Assembly (NCBI GenBank): GCA_029168955.1
Contig: JAPDOI010000950.1
Span: 1-64,000, forward strand
Direction: 5' to 3'
Source of the DNA: Aplectana chamaeleonis
Lineage: Eukaryota; Nematoda; Chromadorea; Rhabditida; Cosmocercidae
Length of the DNA stretch: 64,000 nt
The notes under the pieces are model-generated. The model was not told the DNA's origin. It did no database searches and saw nothing but the letters and a program-made list of their open reading frames with translations. This document shows, piece by piece, positions 44,052-55,195 of the stretch (its first letter is position 1; the number at the start of each line of letters is the position of its first letter). Position numbers and translations under genes: made by a program.

Positions 44052-44341
44052 TAGCGGCTAGTATAGTGAGGAACGAATAATTTCGAATGAATGAATCAAT
44101 CATTTTTTAGCTTCGAAGCCAGAATGGCTTCGCGCTATTTTTCATCTCCAGACATCAAACAGTACTCAAGCTTTCCATAATTGATGGCAGAGTAGAAATC
44201 TTCGCATTCACGAAATCAAAAATTTCACTTATTTGAGAAAAAAAAATCGGATATTCAAACATTTTCAAATAACCGATAAATAAACAAAGAAAAAAATTCA
44301 AATAACCCGAAAATATTCGGTCCTCACTATAGCGGCTAGTA
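44052..44341. mobile_element. MITE in right palindrome arm, TAGTGAGGACCGAATA ends
   Basis: The 266-bp element (44064-44329) is flanked by identical TAGCGGCTAGTA at 44052-44063 and 44330-44341. Ends TATAGTGAGGAACGAATAAT and, reversed, TAGTGAGGACCGAATATTTT. Its internal sequence is only loosely similar to the copy at 42361-42664. This arm lacks the LINE present in the other arm. Confidence 0.75.
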
Positions 44342-45303
44342 CTTTGGTGGCCGAAGAAATTGTGGGTTTCCTGATTTCATAAGAATTTTATGAATGGAGT
44401 TTGAAAAATAAGTAGCTTCAAGAGGCGTCTGGGATGGAGTCCAAACTGGGAAATTTTGATGAAAATTCAATTTTGCAATCTCTCTTTTTTGAAGTTTAGA
44501 ATGCGTCGGCAAATTCCACATCGTTGGAATGATTAACGAGCGTATTCATGCGCTGGTAAGAAATGCTTGGTGTCCTAGGAGGTTTTTCGTAAGGAAATAA
44601 AATTTGGGAACATAAATGGAATTTAATTTTTTATAAAATTTGAAATATTCTTAATTGTTGATTTTTCAAAAGAAATTCATGCACTACCTGATTTTGAACC
44701 TGATTTCGTCCGGCAAAGGGCAAGAGCTGCATTGCTGTAATTTTCACATGTCTGGTAAAATTTGCCATGGAACCGGTCATCGTTATATCCGAAAACAAAA
44801 AAATTATTTCATCTTAAAGGCGAAACGTCGGACTGACTTCTTCTAACCTAAATTCTCAATAAAGTGTGGCATTTTTTTAAAAAATAATCACCAATATAGA
44901 CACTTAACATCCACATATGGTTAGGAATGGTGGTTTTGTATGAAAAATTTCTCGATAAATTGGTGACAGAACGCTCCGAAAGGAACTCAGAGGGTAAAAA
45001 ACTGTATACGAGTGTGATAAATACAAGGAGATGTTAAAAAACCATATTCTACTACTCTCAATCGCCAATTCTTTTGAACACAGGAAACATTCGATAGCTA
45101 CCGTAACCCAAAATCTCTCCTATCAGATTTTCTAAAACATTTGTACGTTCACTAGTTCGCACTTTCCATGCTAATTTCTAATCTGACGTTTATTTTCGAA
45201 TTAAACAACTTTGAACCGAGTTATGGAGAAACGACGCCAAACGGCGGGCTCCGGCGCCCTAGCGCGCCGGATGACCAAAAGATACGCGCGGTATTGTACG
45301 TGG
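44342..45303. repeat. Large palindrome, right outer arm
   Basis: Reverse complement of 38676-39658. Outer limit set where pairing stops after GGTATTGTACGTGGG. Open frames here (for example 44655-44846) are mirrored in the other arm and show no known domain. Confidence 0.85.
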
Positions 45304-47649
45304 GTTGCGGCGTCGCGTAAGAGTACCCAAGACGATATTTTACGTAGAAAATGTCAATAACTAGAAACAAAAGAAACAGAAAATCAGTCGTAACAGAAAG
45401 GTTGGGAAAAAAGCGGAAGTGGATCACGGCTGTTCCCTTTCGATGATGTTTTCAATCTGTATTTTTTCCTAATCTCATCATCATCAATCCTTTGCCGCCA
45501 TCGTCGTTTGGGTACATCAGAAGAGTGTTTTGCCTGAAAAATAAGAAGCTGTGTGAACCCGATTCTCGCACAAAAGGGAAATCTTATAGATACGTATTAG
45601 TTTCGTGCAAATATGATTGCGGTTTCTACTCAGTCATACTTTTCCGCCGAACCGAGCTTTTCTTGCGAAATTCAATGAGGCATTCGAAAGCGCATTTCTT
45701 CATCTATCTTACCCTACCGGTGAAAGAAAATCAAAATAAATTTTGGGATCAAGGGATTCCGTGCAGTTTTTAACTAAGTTTGGTGTCTCAAAGTCATTGC
45801 GTGAAAGAGACATTGAAGGCAGCAAGGATATTCTCTACTTTAAACACACATAAAATTTCAATTCAGAAAAGATAGAGTTTCATGAGAAAATACGAGAAGT
45901 ATCAGATAGAGAAGCATCAAAATCCACAAAAAATCAACCGTTCAAGGGAAATTATTTATCAAAACCCACAATTATTTTTGCTGCAACCAAATAATTTAAA
46001 AGTAATCAAGCCTTGGCGATAAATAACGAGTATTAAGAAGAGGGTGGCGGAAATTGACGATGAAAACACAACATCTTGACCTAAAAAATATAAAAAATTG
46101 CCGGAAATCCGTAATACAATGGGCTTGAAAACAGCTGTTCAATGGACGAGCGCGCAAATTTAGAATCAGAGTTCGAGATCTCGCTGGGTAGGACCCAGCC
46201 TACCAGCACTCAATTTCGTTGATGAACCCGTACCCTGAAAACTAGCCAAATCGTTCTGTTCAACACGCCTTAATGATGCTCCTGTTTCCAGATTGGAAAC
46301 GGCTGCCTGAACGTATTCCAAGGTTTTGAAGAATATGGTGAAGGGGAATGTCAAATCACTCTGCTTTGAGAAGCAGTCTTGGCGCGATGTTTTACTGAGG
46401 AGGAATCAAATAGCGGCAGCTGGAGGGGGGTAGAGAAGGCAGAGCCGGCAAGAAACACGAGCGACAGTCAAGCGGCGACTGGCTGTTGTGTGAGTCAATC
46501 CCGGGCCGGTGGGGACGAGTTTTCCTGCAACTCATCATGGATAACTGTATATTAAACGGGTCTCAATACCCTAAATACCGTATGCATACATCCTTTCAAG
46601 CATCCCTATACCCGCGAAACCCACATATGATGGGATCAATAGGCAAATTTGGCCATACAATGAAGGGTTATGCAGAGATGGGGACGCTCGTGTAGAGGTA
46701 GAGGTGCGCATACTTCTCTAAATAACAGTGTGCCACATGTGCAGGGTTTTCGCTGTTTGAGTTTATGAAAGAAGTGTGGAACGAATATTGATTATCTGTT
46801 TTCTAATGAAGTTTAAAAAAAAGCCTCCTATAAGTGGCCCTATGTGCAATTTTGCATTTGTCGAGGCTGTACTCAGTAAAGCCTACCTCCTATTGGTTAA
46901 AGTGATTTTTCAGAATCTTGCTTACTAGGTCTTCCAGCAGTTTGAGGTCCCGTGATAATACCCACTTACTAGCGAGACCTAGCGAAGTTTTCGCTCAAGA
47001 AAATTTTCAGGTGTGCTAGCTTCCTCAGGCAGATTATTCTGACAAGACGGTGTTTCCGTCTATCCGAAAGTTGCTGTCCGTATGAACTCTCGTGAGCAGA
47101 GCAGGCTGCCGCACATTTTAAGCAAAACATAAGAAGCCAGCGGTAGATCTTCGGTGGCTATCGGCATCTTATTTACGACCCCTTACGTCTGTAATGCACC
47201 CAAGCTATTATTCTCGCTTCACCATCCCTATCATGTTAGGAAAAAAAACACTCACATTCTAGATGTGGTTTCCCTTGTTGACCAACACCATGCCTTTGTT
47301 CTCAATAAACGAAATATGTCCGTGGATGTTTATGTTTTTTGTGAAGCAGATTTTGATAAGCTCAGACTTTCAACAAATATAAAACTGGTTTATGGAAGTT
47401 AGTGAATCGAAATAACTGAGCGCTTGTAATGAGTGACGAATAGAGAAGATGCGAAAGTGGAGCTGCTACTCGCTAGTGTCTCCAGAGTTTCGCGTACTCC
47501 TCAAAACGCGTTGCATGCTTCTCAAGATACATGATTTCCTATCTGTTTTCTTCGCTACACAAAGGCTAAGATTTTTCGCAAAATTGACAAAATCTCGCTG
47601 TTTCAATTCTACTTTCTTCATGACGTCCTGCACACTTCTACTGCGGCCC
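45304..47649. other. Long spacer, no gene seen
   Basis: 2.3 kb without a recognisable gene or element. A short hairpin, GCTGGGT-AGG-ACCCAGC, is at 46184-46200. Short plus-strand frames at 45492, 46486 and 47154 have no domain. Confidence 0.4.
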
Positions 47650-48150
47650 TGCTAACTTTCTATGACGTCCTGCACATTCCCACCTGGAACCTGACAAATT
47701 TCACGACGTACTGCACACCCCTTCTGGGGTACTGCACTCATTCTATGACGTCCTGCACACTCCCACTGGGGTCTTGCACACTTTCTACAACGTTCTGCAC
47801 ACTCCCACTGTGGTCCTGCACACTTTCTACGACGTTCTGCACACTCCCACTGGGGTCCTGCACACTTTCTATGACGTCCTGCACACTCCCATTTGGGTCC
47901 TGCACACTCCCACAGGGGTCCTGCACACTTTCTACGACGTTCTGTACACTCCCACTGTGGTCCTGCACACTTTTTTATGACGTCCTGTACACTCCTATTT
48001 GGGCCCTGCACACTTTCTATGAGGTCTTGCACACTTTCACTGAGGTCCTGCACACTTTTTATGACGCTCTGTACACCCCTATATGGGTCCTGCACACTCC
48101 CACTGAGGTCCTGCATACTATCGATAACGTCCTGCACACTCCTCCAGCCC
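47630..48150. repeat. 42-43 bp minisatellite of alternating CCTGCACACT units
   Basis: CTGCACACT recurs about every 21-22 bases, followed alternately by CCCACTGGGGT and TTCTATGACGT, giving a 42-43 bp higher-order unit (for example starts at 47752, 47795, 47837). Because 42 and 21 are multiples of three, both strands stay open over long stretches; the minus frame reads as heptads such as QDPSGSV and QDVIESV. No start, splice or domain evidence for a protein. Confidence 0.9.
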
Positions 48151-48449
48151 TTGCGGTTCTAAACGGCGTCCCATCCCCCACTTCTAAATACCTGTCGCCT
48201 TGATTAGAGCTTAGCCTTTCTAGCGCTAGACGACTCACAGAAGTTTTCATGTCCCAAGGCCAAAAGTGCGCCCCATGGACAAACTCGGTTGCCCCGAGGC
48301 GCGCAAAAGGTGATTCAGGCTGATTTTGTAGTAATCGATGGATGTCCCACCCACCCAAATGTTGGTACTATTTCATCCCTGTTTTGATCGGCCATTCCGG
48401 AGATCCGCGGGAAAACGCAATTACACACACACATATGGTTTCCGTTTTC
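48151..48449. other. Spacer, no gene seen
   Basis: Unassigned. Confidence 0.4.
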
Positions 48450-48574
48450 ATTTTAGTCTGACGCATGGACCAGGCGGCTGGCCGTGCGGGGTTGGCGGCC
48501 TCATTGAAGAATGGGACTTCGATTTGCACGGGGTGATCTACCGTCGCAGCCCCGTCCATGCATCAGACTAAAAT
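48450..48574. mobile_element. Short inverted-repeat element, copy 2
   Basis: 125 bp with ends ATTTTAGTCTGACGCATGGA and, reversed, ATTTTAGTCTGATGCATGGA. Matches 12601-12724. Ends are better preserved here. Confidence 0.75.
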
Positions 48575-49169
48575 GATTGCGCGAACTCTACATACATGCA
48601 TACAAATATCGGGACATTACTGCTCTAAGTATAAGGATTTTTGAAGTTCTAGGTCTCTGCTCCCGAATTCTAAATCAGGGGTGGCTCTTAAAGGTGTAAT
48701 GTAGGTCAGCATTGCGTAATAGCCCATATCAAGATTATGACAGAACACGAGTGAGCTGTGTACAGCAAGGTTTATAAGCGCAAATAGTATATCTATGATA
48801 AACAGGGAAAAGATATGCGAGAGAGGAATTTAGCACAACATAGTTCGTAACGTTCAGGAGGGGCCGTCCAAAGCAGCTGCAGTATAGAGACTGACGCCAG
48901 GGCATCGAGCCAACTGCAGTATCTTCATCGCAGGAGCGCTCCTCAATCTAGATTTTGTAGCGATTGCTTAGCGCTTTAGCTACAGTAAGCTTGGGGAACT
49001 AAACGACAGGTCCATATATTTTTCAATTTATTAAGGAAGCGGGACGTGCCTTGTTTGGCTTAGTAATCTGATTGTACCTAAAGTGCATATGCAGCGGCGA
49101 AAAGACCTTTGCTGAAACTTGATTTCGCTATATGTACATTATGTTATAGTAAATCGACCTTAGGATAAC
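48575..49169. other. Spacer, no gene seen
   Basis: Unassigned. Confidence 0.4.
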
Positions 49170-49592
49170 TTAAAGGCAGCGCTTACGATAGACATTGTCG
49201 GAAAGTTTTCACAATGGAGAGGAGGAACCTTGGTTCTCGGTTTCCAGAAAACCTGGGGAAGGTGGGCCAGGGTTGACAAAAAACGGCTGTAAACAAGATT
49301 CCTAGAGCAACGCACCATGCCCAATTTCTGCTCCCTCGACGTGAACAAATGGAAACTCGAGATTGTCATAACAGCAAAGAATCCAATGAGTGAGGTACTG
49401 CTAGGTGAGCTATAACGCTTAATGGCATGGATAAGAAGCATATCTTCATAGCGATCATTTCTTCATCTTTCGGAAGGCGGCATAAAGAAAGATGGTTCTT
49501 TTTAGCACAGTCTCATTCTTTCAGAAATTGTACCCATTTCAAGGGCGTGATAATTTTCTGTGGCACTCTGTGCTGCACTACCCTAGATTACA
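49170..49592. mobile_element. Left part of a TTAA element (right end not found)
   Basis: Begins TTAAAGGCAGCGCTTACGAT, matching the shared terminus, and then runs through unassigned sequence until another element starts at 49593. Its own right end is either lost or beyond the following elements. Confidence 0.5.
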
Positions 49593-50043
49593 ATGAAGGC
49601 AGCATAATCGTTTGTAAACTTTATTGAGAAAACTACGGAATTAAAATGGTATGGTACAGAACATTACGCCTAGGCATTTTTAAGCGTCAACAACGACCCA
49701 CAATGACGCTACACGAGTAAGAAGTTGGCCCCATCCCTGTATTTGCGTTCTTCTCCGAAACAGGGGTGCTGGGTCATTCTCACCGTCGGCGACGTTTGTG
49801 GGTGGTAGAGTAGCTACAAGAGGTAAACTACATGCACCGACGACGGTGGGAATGGCCCCTGTTTTGGAGGAGGACGCAAATACAGGGGCGGGCAGATACA
49901 GCGGCGGCGCCGAATTCTGACTCGTATAGCGGCATGTGGGTCGTTTTTACGCTTCAAAATGCGTGATCGTTGTGTTCCGAGCCATACCGTTCTATTTCCG
50001 AAGATTACTCAATCACGTTTACGTTCGTGTATGCTGCCTTTAA
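49593..50043. mobile_element. TTAA foldback element, AGGCAGCATAC ends (tandem 1)
   Basis: Left end AAGGCAGCATAATCGTTTGT (TTAA decayed), right end GTGTATGCTGCCT then TTAA at 50040-50043. Arms pair through GGTATGG, GAACATTACGCC, AACGACCCACAATG and GGCCCC, with a GC-rich centre. It shares its right TTAA with the next element. Confidence 0.8.
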
Positions 50044-50483
50044 AGGTATTTGAGATTATTACGGAAATAGAATGGTATGGTGCAGAACACAAAGCCTATG
50101 CATTTTGAAGCGTCAAAAACGACCCACAATGCCGTTACAGGAGTAGCAAGTTTGGCCCCGCCCGTATTTCACAACCCCTGTATTTGCTGTTTTCCTCCAA
50201 CGCAAGCTTGCTGGGTCATCTTCACCGTCGGGAGTGTTCATGGATTGCCTAACAAGTAAACCACACACGTCACTGACGGCGAAGATGACCCTGTAACCCT
50301 ACTTTGGAGGAAAAGGACAAATTCAGGGACGTGAAAATACGGGCGGGGCCAAACTTGCTACTCCTCTATCGGCATTGTGGGTCGTTTTTGACGCTTCAAA
50401 ATGCGTGGGCAGTATGTTGTAAGCCATACGGTTCGATTCACGTTGTTATCCCAACCACGTTTACGAGTGTATGCTGCCTTTAA
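50040..50483. mobile_element. TTAA foldback element (tandem 2)
   Basis: Same family as 49593-50043 (ATAGAATGGTATGGTGCAGA, AACGACCCACAATGCCGTTA). The left end has lost about 20 bases just inside AGG; the right end GTGTATGCTGCCT is followed by TTAA at 50480-50483, which also starts the next element. Confidence 0.8.
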
Positions 50484-51512
50484 AGGCAGTGTTTACGATA
50501 ATCTTCAATTTTGAGATTATTCGCTATATTGATTAAGTGGCCCCTGGTAGAACCAAAACGACGTAGAAACTGGGAAAAACGCACCAGAAGTACACGAAAT
50601 CCTTAAGTATCACCCCGTCTCCTAAAGGCAGTGGTCACCATGAAAAACGTTGTAGAAAAAACTACAAAAATCAGCTTAGATCAAAAACAGCTCAAAAACT
50701 AAGGTAGCGCGGTGAAAAACGGGCTAGAATTAGAGTTATTAAGACCCTAAATTTCCAGTTCGTGCACGCGTGCATAGAAAGATCACAGTCTCATGCCAAC
50801 CAGTCGAAAATCATCGACACTCAGAAGAAGAAATAAATGCAAATTAACGTAAGTAAAAGGGTTGACCAATGAAAGCAAGCACTTTAGTCATGGTTTTTGA
50901 CTAGATGTGTACATAGATCCAAAGGTTCATTGATTGAAATTCAATTTCAAGCCAGCTGATGTTCTTGATATTACAGATCATCGATGCCGACGATGTGGGG
51001 TGAGCTCGTCCACCATCGAAAGACAAGAAAGTTCAGGCTTCAAATTTGGCCCAGAACAGCGTTTTTTTTTTCGCGATTTTTTCTTATAGGTTCTACTCTC
51101 TATACCCAGAAAAGGGTTCAGAGAGGAAGAGAAGACGAGCATAATTGAGCGCGACCACTGCCTTTAAGTATCACAGGAAGTGTTTATTGTGACAATGAAA
51201 TCTTTTGTGGACCCGTCCTTTGCAATTTTCTTTTCTCTATTGCTCCGTTCTTTCTTTGAGGCCCTAACTAATCCTGCTTTGCATAGAATATTCTACTATT
51301 TTCGATTGACCCCATTTTTCACCGGTGACAATCACAAAGAACATTTTCATACACCCGGACAATTAGTCCATGTTACAGAAGAATTTCACTGAAATACGAC
51401 GTTTTAATGCTTTTCTCGCCGTTTCTTTATACTTTTGGTAACTTTTGTAGGCCAACGCATTGTTTTATGTGAAAAAGTCGGGGACGAAAATCATCGTGAA
51501 TACTGCCTTTAA
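50480..51512. mobile_element. TTAA element, AGGCAGTGTTTACG ends, with a nested element (tandem 3)
   Basis: Flanked by TTAA at 50480-50483 and 51509-51512; ends AGGCAGTGTTTACGATAATC and reversed AGGCAGTATTCACGATGATT. It is a copy of the 29446-30426 outer family, about 500 bp without its nested element at 50632-51167. Confidence 0.85.
50632..51167. mobile_element. Nested TTAA element, AGGCAGTGGTCACC ends
   Basis: 536 bp with left end AGGCAGTGGTCACCATGAAA and right end reversed AGGCAGTGGTCGCGCTCAAT. Right TTAA intact (51164-51167), left one decayed to CTAA (50632-50635). It sits at the same position of the outer element as the unrelated nested element 29589-30079. Confidence 0.85.
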
Positions 51513-52035
51513 GCAATGAAGTTAGTTATCCTAAACTGAGTTGGATCGCATTCAACCATGGACAGGCACGTATTCCTGAGTTTTTTTTTTTGCCCCTAGA
51601 ACATTTGTGAGACTCAATCTTTAGAAATGTGTGGAATCCCCAATTACTAGCTTAAATCACATTCAACATTCTTGCACATTCCCTCTGTGTTTTTTGTCAT
51701 CTGCTACATTGGCGTGAATGTCAACACATGCATGCAATTGTCAAAGAGAAAACACATGAGATATTTTGTGAGCGACTGAATATCTGGAATCGAAATGAAG
51801 TGAAGTTCGTGGGCGCTGCCGAAAGTTAATGGAATAACCCTACAAGGTGATGCGCGCAAAGTCACATTCATCTACGCATACCACGTTTCTCACGCGGTTT
51901 TCTATTCAGATCAAGAGAACCCATAATTAGACTCTTGATTGGAACTTTCCATTAAAAATTCCTCCTTTTTTCAATTCGTTCAGTGATACACGCATGCGAA
52001 CTTTGCGATGACGGAGAACTGCGACAGCAACGGTG
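51513..52035. other. Spacer, no gene seen
   Basis: Unassigned; T10 run near 51580. Confidence 0.4.
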
Positions 52036-52324
52036 TCAGGCTCCGTTCGCAGCAGACGACCAGCATCAAAGCGTCAAGGCGTCGGAGCATCATGCGCCAG
52101 CGTTTCAGCGCTCGACGGCTGGGGCATTCAAAGTGTCCGAGGACGGCACGTGGTTAACGATGGTATCGATAATATTGGTGACAGCCGCTACTGCCGCTAT
52201 GCCTCCACCGTCAGCGTCAGGGCGCCTGCAGTGGTCGCTGGAGAGTCAGATCAATAACGAATACTAAAGATGCAAACCACCAGCGTCACTTGGTGCTAGG
52301 TCGTCTGCTATGGACGGAACCTCA
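52036..52324. mobile_element. Harbinger-type MITE, TCA target duplication
   Basis: The element 52039-52321 (283 bp) begins GGCTCCGTTCGCAGCAGACG and ends reversed GGTTCCGTCCATAGCAGACG, flanked by TCA on both sides. Matches 56444-56737 (GTCCGAGGACGGCACGTGGT, AGCCGCTACTGCCGCTATG, AGTCAGATCAATAACGAAT). Confidence 0.8.
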
Positions 52325-52789
52325 ATGCATGGATCCATTGCCCAGGGTGAGATCAAGGCTCAGAGCATATTGCTGGAAGTTAACAAATAGATTTGCTCTG
52401 ATTCTGGCTTTGGGGAGAACAAGGTGAGGCAGGCGGTTCACAATGTGGGAATTCCGTGCTCCAAGTGTCGTAAAGGCAGGTGGTCCGGCTCCAACTAGCT
52501 GTTTGCTTTTGTCTGAGGAATTTTCACGTCGCTGCAACTGAGCGATGTGACGTTTTCTTGTTTTTACCAAGTGAATTTTCATGGACTATTTATTCAAAAT
52601 TTCTTCCAGAGCATTTGAATAGACATTTCGCGATGGGTCACAACATGGCAGTTATCCAAATAATTCCATCATCAATGAGCGGGACACACCACCCAGAGGT
52701 ACCAAGGATTGGTTTGATGTTTCAAACCTCACATTGATGTCTCTCTGTGACAATCTGTAGCCTTTGATTACCATCATTTTTACGATCCT
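52325..52789. other. Spacer, no gene seen
   Basis: A minus frame (52582-52322) with RLPHLVLPKARIRANLFVNF might be a LINE C-terminal scrap, but the match is too weak to name. Confidence 0.35.
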
Positions 52790-52792
52790 ATA

Positions 52793-53320
52793 ATGAGAGG
52801 TGTTTCGTATGTCGATGTTCTTATGCAACATAGCCGAATTCGCGTTGTTCAAGGGTATGCACCCACCTCAGACCATGAAGATAGTGAATACGAAGAGTTC
52901 CTTGAGCAAGTCAACGAGGCCCTTGCTGCACGTTTCCGCACCGCCCTCCCTCGAGGCAGACAAATCACAAAAAAGATCTCCGTCGCAGATTTCGACGCGA
53001 AAATTGGTAGTGGAGAGGCGACAGAACTTTTTGTTGGACCACATAGCCTTGGTACGCGAAACCACAGAGGAAACACTTTAGCCAGATTTCGCGCAGAAAA
53101 CGAATTTACTTGATGAATAACAGCTTCAAAAAAGGTCTTCGAGGAAATGGACTTGGATATAGCCAAATAAGCAAACAAAGAACGGTATTGATTTTGTGCT
53201 GTCAGCTGATCCCTCCATTTTCATTGATATCGGCATCATCGGTCGCTCCAAGTTTGTTAGTGATCATCGCCTTATCATGACCAAGATCCGTTCGAGAGCG
53301 CAACGCTATCACTTCTTCCG
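52793..53320 (+). pseudogene. APE endonuclease part of the RTE-like LINE
   Basis: RIRVVQGYAPTSDHEDSEYE (residues 14-33 of the first frame), then VADFDAKIGSGEA (GDFNAKIG decayed), HRGNTLARFRAENEF, then in other frames WTWI, KNGIDFVLSADPSI and VSDHRLIMTKIRSRAQRY. The SDH motif is intact, while the GDFN motif has lost its Gly and Asn. Confidence 0.75.
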
Positions 53321-53562
53321 AATACCAATGTCCAGGAACTGATTGAACAATGCGTTATTCACGTCTACTTTGAAACAACTGACCAACCACACCCGACTGG
53401 ACACCTACGATAGTATGAAAAGTATGATGACACTGGCAGCCGATATAGCCTCATCAGGACCGTCAATCGAAATCCACATTTCTCAGAACACAAGAACGCT
53501 ATGAAGCTCGGCATCGCCTCCTCCAAAATTCATCTGCCAGAAATTCCATCGAATTCTCGACA

Positions 53563-54335
53563 GTGAGCAAGATGCCGCGGCTTTCGTTGAAATCAGACAC
53601 TGAGCAAAAACATCTAGCACGTCTATATCAAGCTATTTCTACAGAATCATGTCTTCTCAAAGCTCTTCAGAAGAACGCGATATACAGAACACCGTTTGCC
53701 CAACTCAAAAGAAACGAAGGTTTGATAGCGAGAGCTCCTGAATTTGTTGCAGCCGTTGTCCAAAAGTTCTATACCGAGCTTCTCTCCTTGAGAAGACCGC
53801 CCTCACTCCCGTTCATGACAATCAAAGACTTACCCCCCATTTTGCACGAAGAAGTCAGCTGCTCAATCAACAAAATGAAGTTGAGAAAAAACACCGGGTG
53901 CCGATTCCATCACGACTGAACTATCCTTATCGACGCAAAAGTGATAAGATACCACAGCAGCTTTTTTTACCTAGTACAACGAATATCCTTTGACGGCAGT
54001 ATGGCAAACGAAATGCTAAGAAGAATTCGATCAGAATGGAACTCGTTCAATCGTGTTCACGCGTACTTAACTACTAGAAGAATATCAATGAAGTTCAAGC
54101 GACGAGCATATCAAGGGTGCGTTAAACCAGCTTCGCTGTAGGGCTTTGAAACGTGGATCACAAGAAAGAAGGATCTAACAATTTCGAAGATTACTCAACG
54201 AAGAATGATGAGAAAGATGCTTGGAGTGACGCTTTTCGACCGCCGCACAAACGCATGGTTGGAAGGAACAGCAAAGTTGCTCGCGATGATCGTGTTATTT
54301 GGAAAAGGAGCATGCGGCGACACGTTGAAATAATG
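53563..54335 (+). pseudogene. Linker and C-terminal part of the RTE-like LINE
   Basis: The frame 53563-53919 contains ESCLLKALQKN, FVAAVVQKFYTELLS and LPPILHEEVSCSINKMKLRK, the linker leading to the RT. After 53990 the frame carries MLRRIRSEWNSFNRVHAYL, TTRRISMKFKRRAYQGCVKPA, then WITRKKDLTISKITQRRMMR and MLGVTLFDRRTNAWLEG, the post-palm region. All palm motifs between them are missing. Confidence 0.75.
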
Positions 54336-54479
54336 TGATATCGTTTAATAAAGAAACAAATAAATAAATAATAAGAGGGCAATAGATCTACCAAAAATAC
54401 TCTAATCCGAGTTCACTGCAGATTCATAGTACACCTAAAAATTTCTGGGATTGCATGGCTGTATTAAACTTTAACTGTA

Positions 54480-55195
54480 TGTACTGCGTTTGCAACTAAG
54501 TAATTGTGGATTTTTCAGAAAATAAAAGTTAATTTTTTCTTCATGGAACGAAATAACTTTATTCTGTATTGTATTGCCCATTTGGAGCAATAACCTTTCG
54601 CCTTCTTTTAGGCAGCATCGTAATTCCACGTGCATAAAATATCTGGTTTCATCAGCAAAAAAACTAAACCAGGCACTCTTTGACATCATTATCGTTATTG
54701 AAATTTTTACCACTCAAGGAGTTTTGCAAAAGTCAAAATAAAAAGCAATCTGATGGTAGAAGTTCAGGACTATATGGCGGATGTGTCAAAACATCTCAAC
54801 CAAGCTCCAATAGTTTTGGCCGAGTGACTAAAGATGTGTGCCTCGCATTGTCAAGATGAAATAAAACACTTTTCCGACTTGTCAGTTCATCGCTTGGTTG
54901 GAATGTTTTGCCACATCCACCATATAGTCCTGACCTTGCACCATCTGATTACTTTTTATTTCAATCTTTGCAGAGCTCCTTGAATGGTAAAAACTACAAT
55001 AATGATAATTATGTCAAATCGTACCTGGTTCAGTTTTTTGCTGATGAAAACCAGAAGTTTGTGAACTTGGATTTATGATGCTGCCTGAAAGATGACAAAA
55101 GGTCATTGCTCAAAATGGGCAATACATTATAGATTAGAGTTATTTCGTTCTATGAAAAAATTGTCTTTTATTTTTGCAACTGCTTAGTTGCCAAC
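54480..55195. mobile_element. Foldback derivative of a mariner (3' part duplicated inverted), copy 1
   Basis: Left arm (about 54480-54790) and right arm (about 54880-55195) are inverted copies of the same mariner C-terminal region. On the plus strand the right arm reads HPPYSPDLAPSDY (about 54915), LFQSLQSSLNGKNYNN and then CCLKDDKRSLLKMGN. Ends resemble the mariner terminus TTGGCAACTAAGCAGTTGC. The two arms are separated by a short centre containing part of the transposase middle. No intact transposase. Confidence 0.8.

Larger units (their letters stand above)
52790..54375 (+). mobile_element. RTE-like LINE with internal deletion
   Basis: The APE-type nuclease part comes first, then linker, then (after a jump at about 53935-53995) the post-palm C-terminal part, ending in an AATAAAGAAACAAATAAATA tail at 54345-54370. 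The RT catalytic region is absent. Frames change several times. Confidence 0.75.

Noticed and set aside
44655..44846. Small frame conserved between the palindrome arms (also 39382-39152 minus)
   Set aside because: Conservation follows from the inverted duplication itself. No domain, and flanking non-frame sequence is equally conserved.
47738..48137. 161-codon heptad-repeat protein on the minus strand
   Set aside because: The opposite strand is equally open and unit lengths vary by one base; kept as a minisatellite, not a gene.
52322..52582. LINE C-terminal scrap on the minus strand
   Set aside because: Only a loose resemblance; no ordered motifs.
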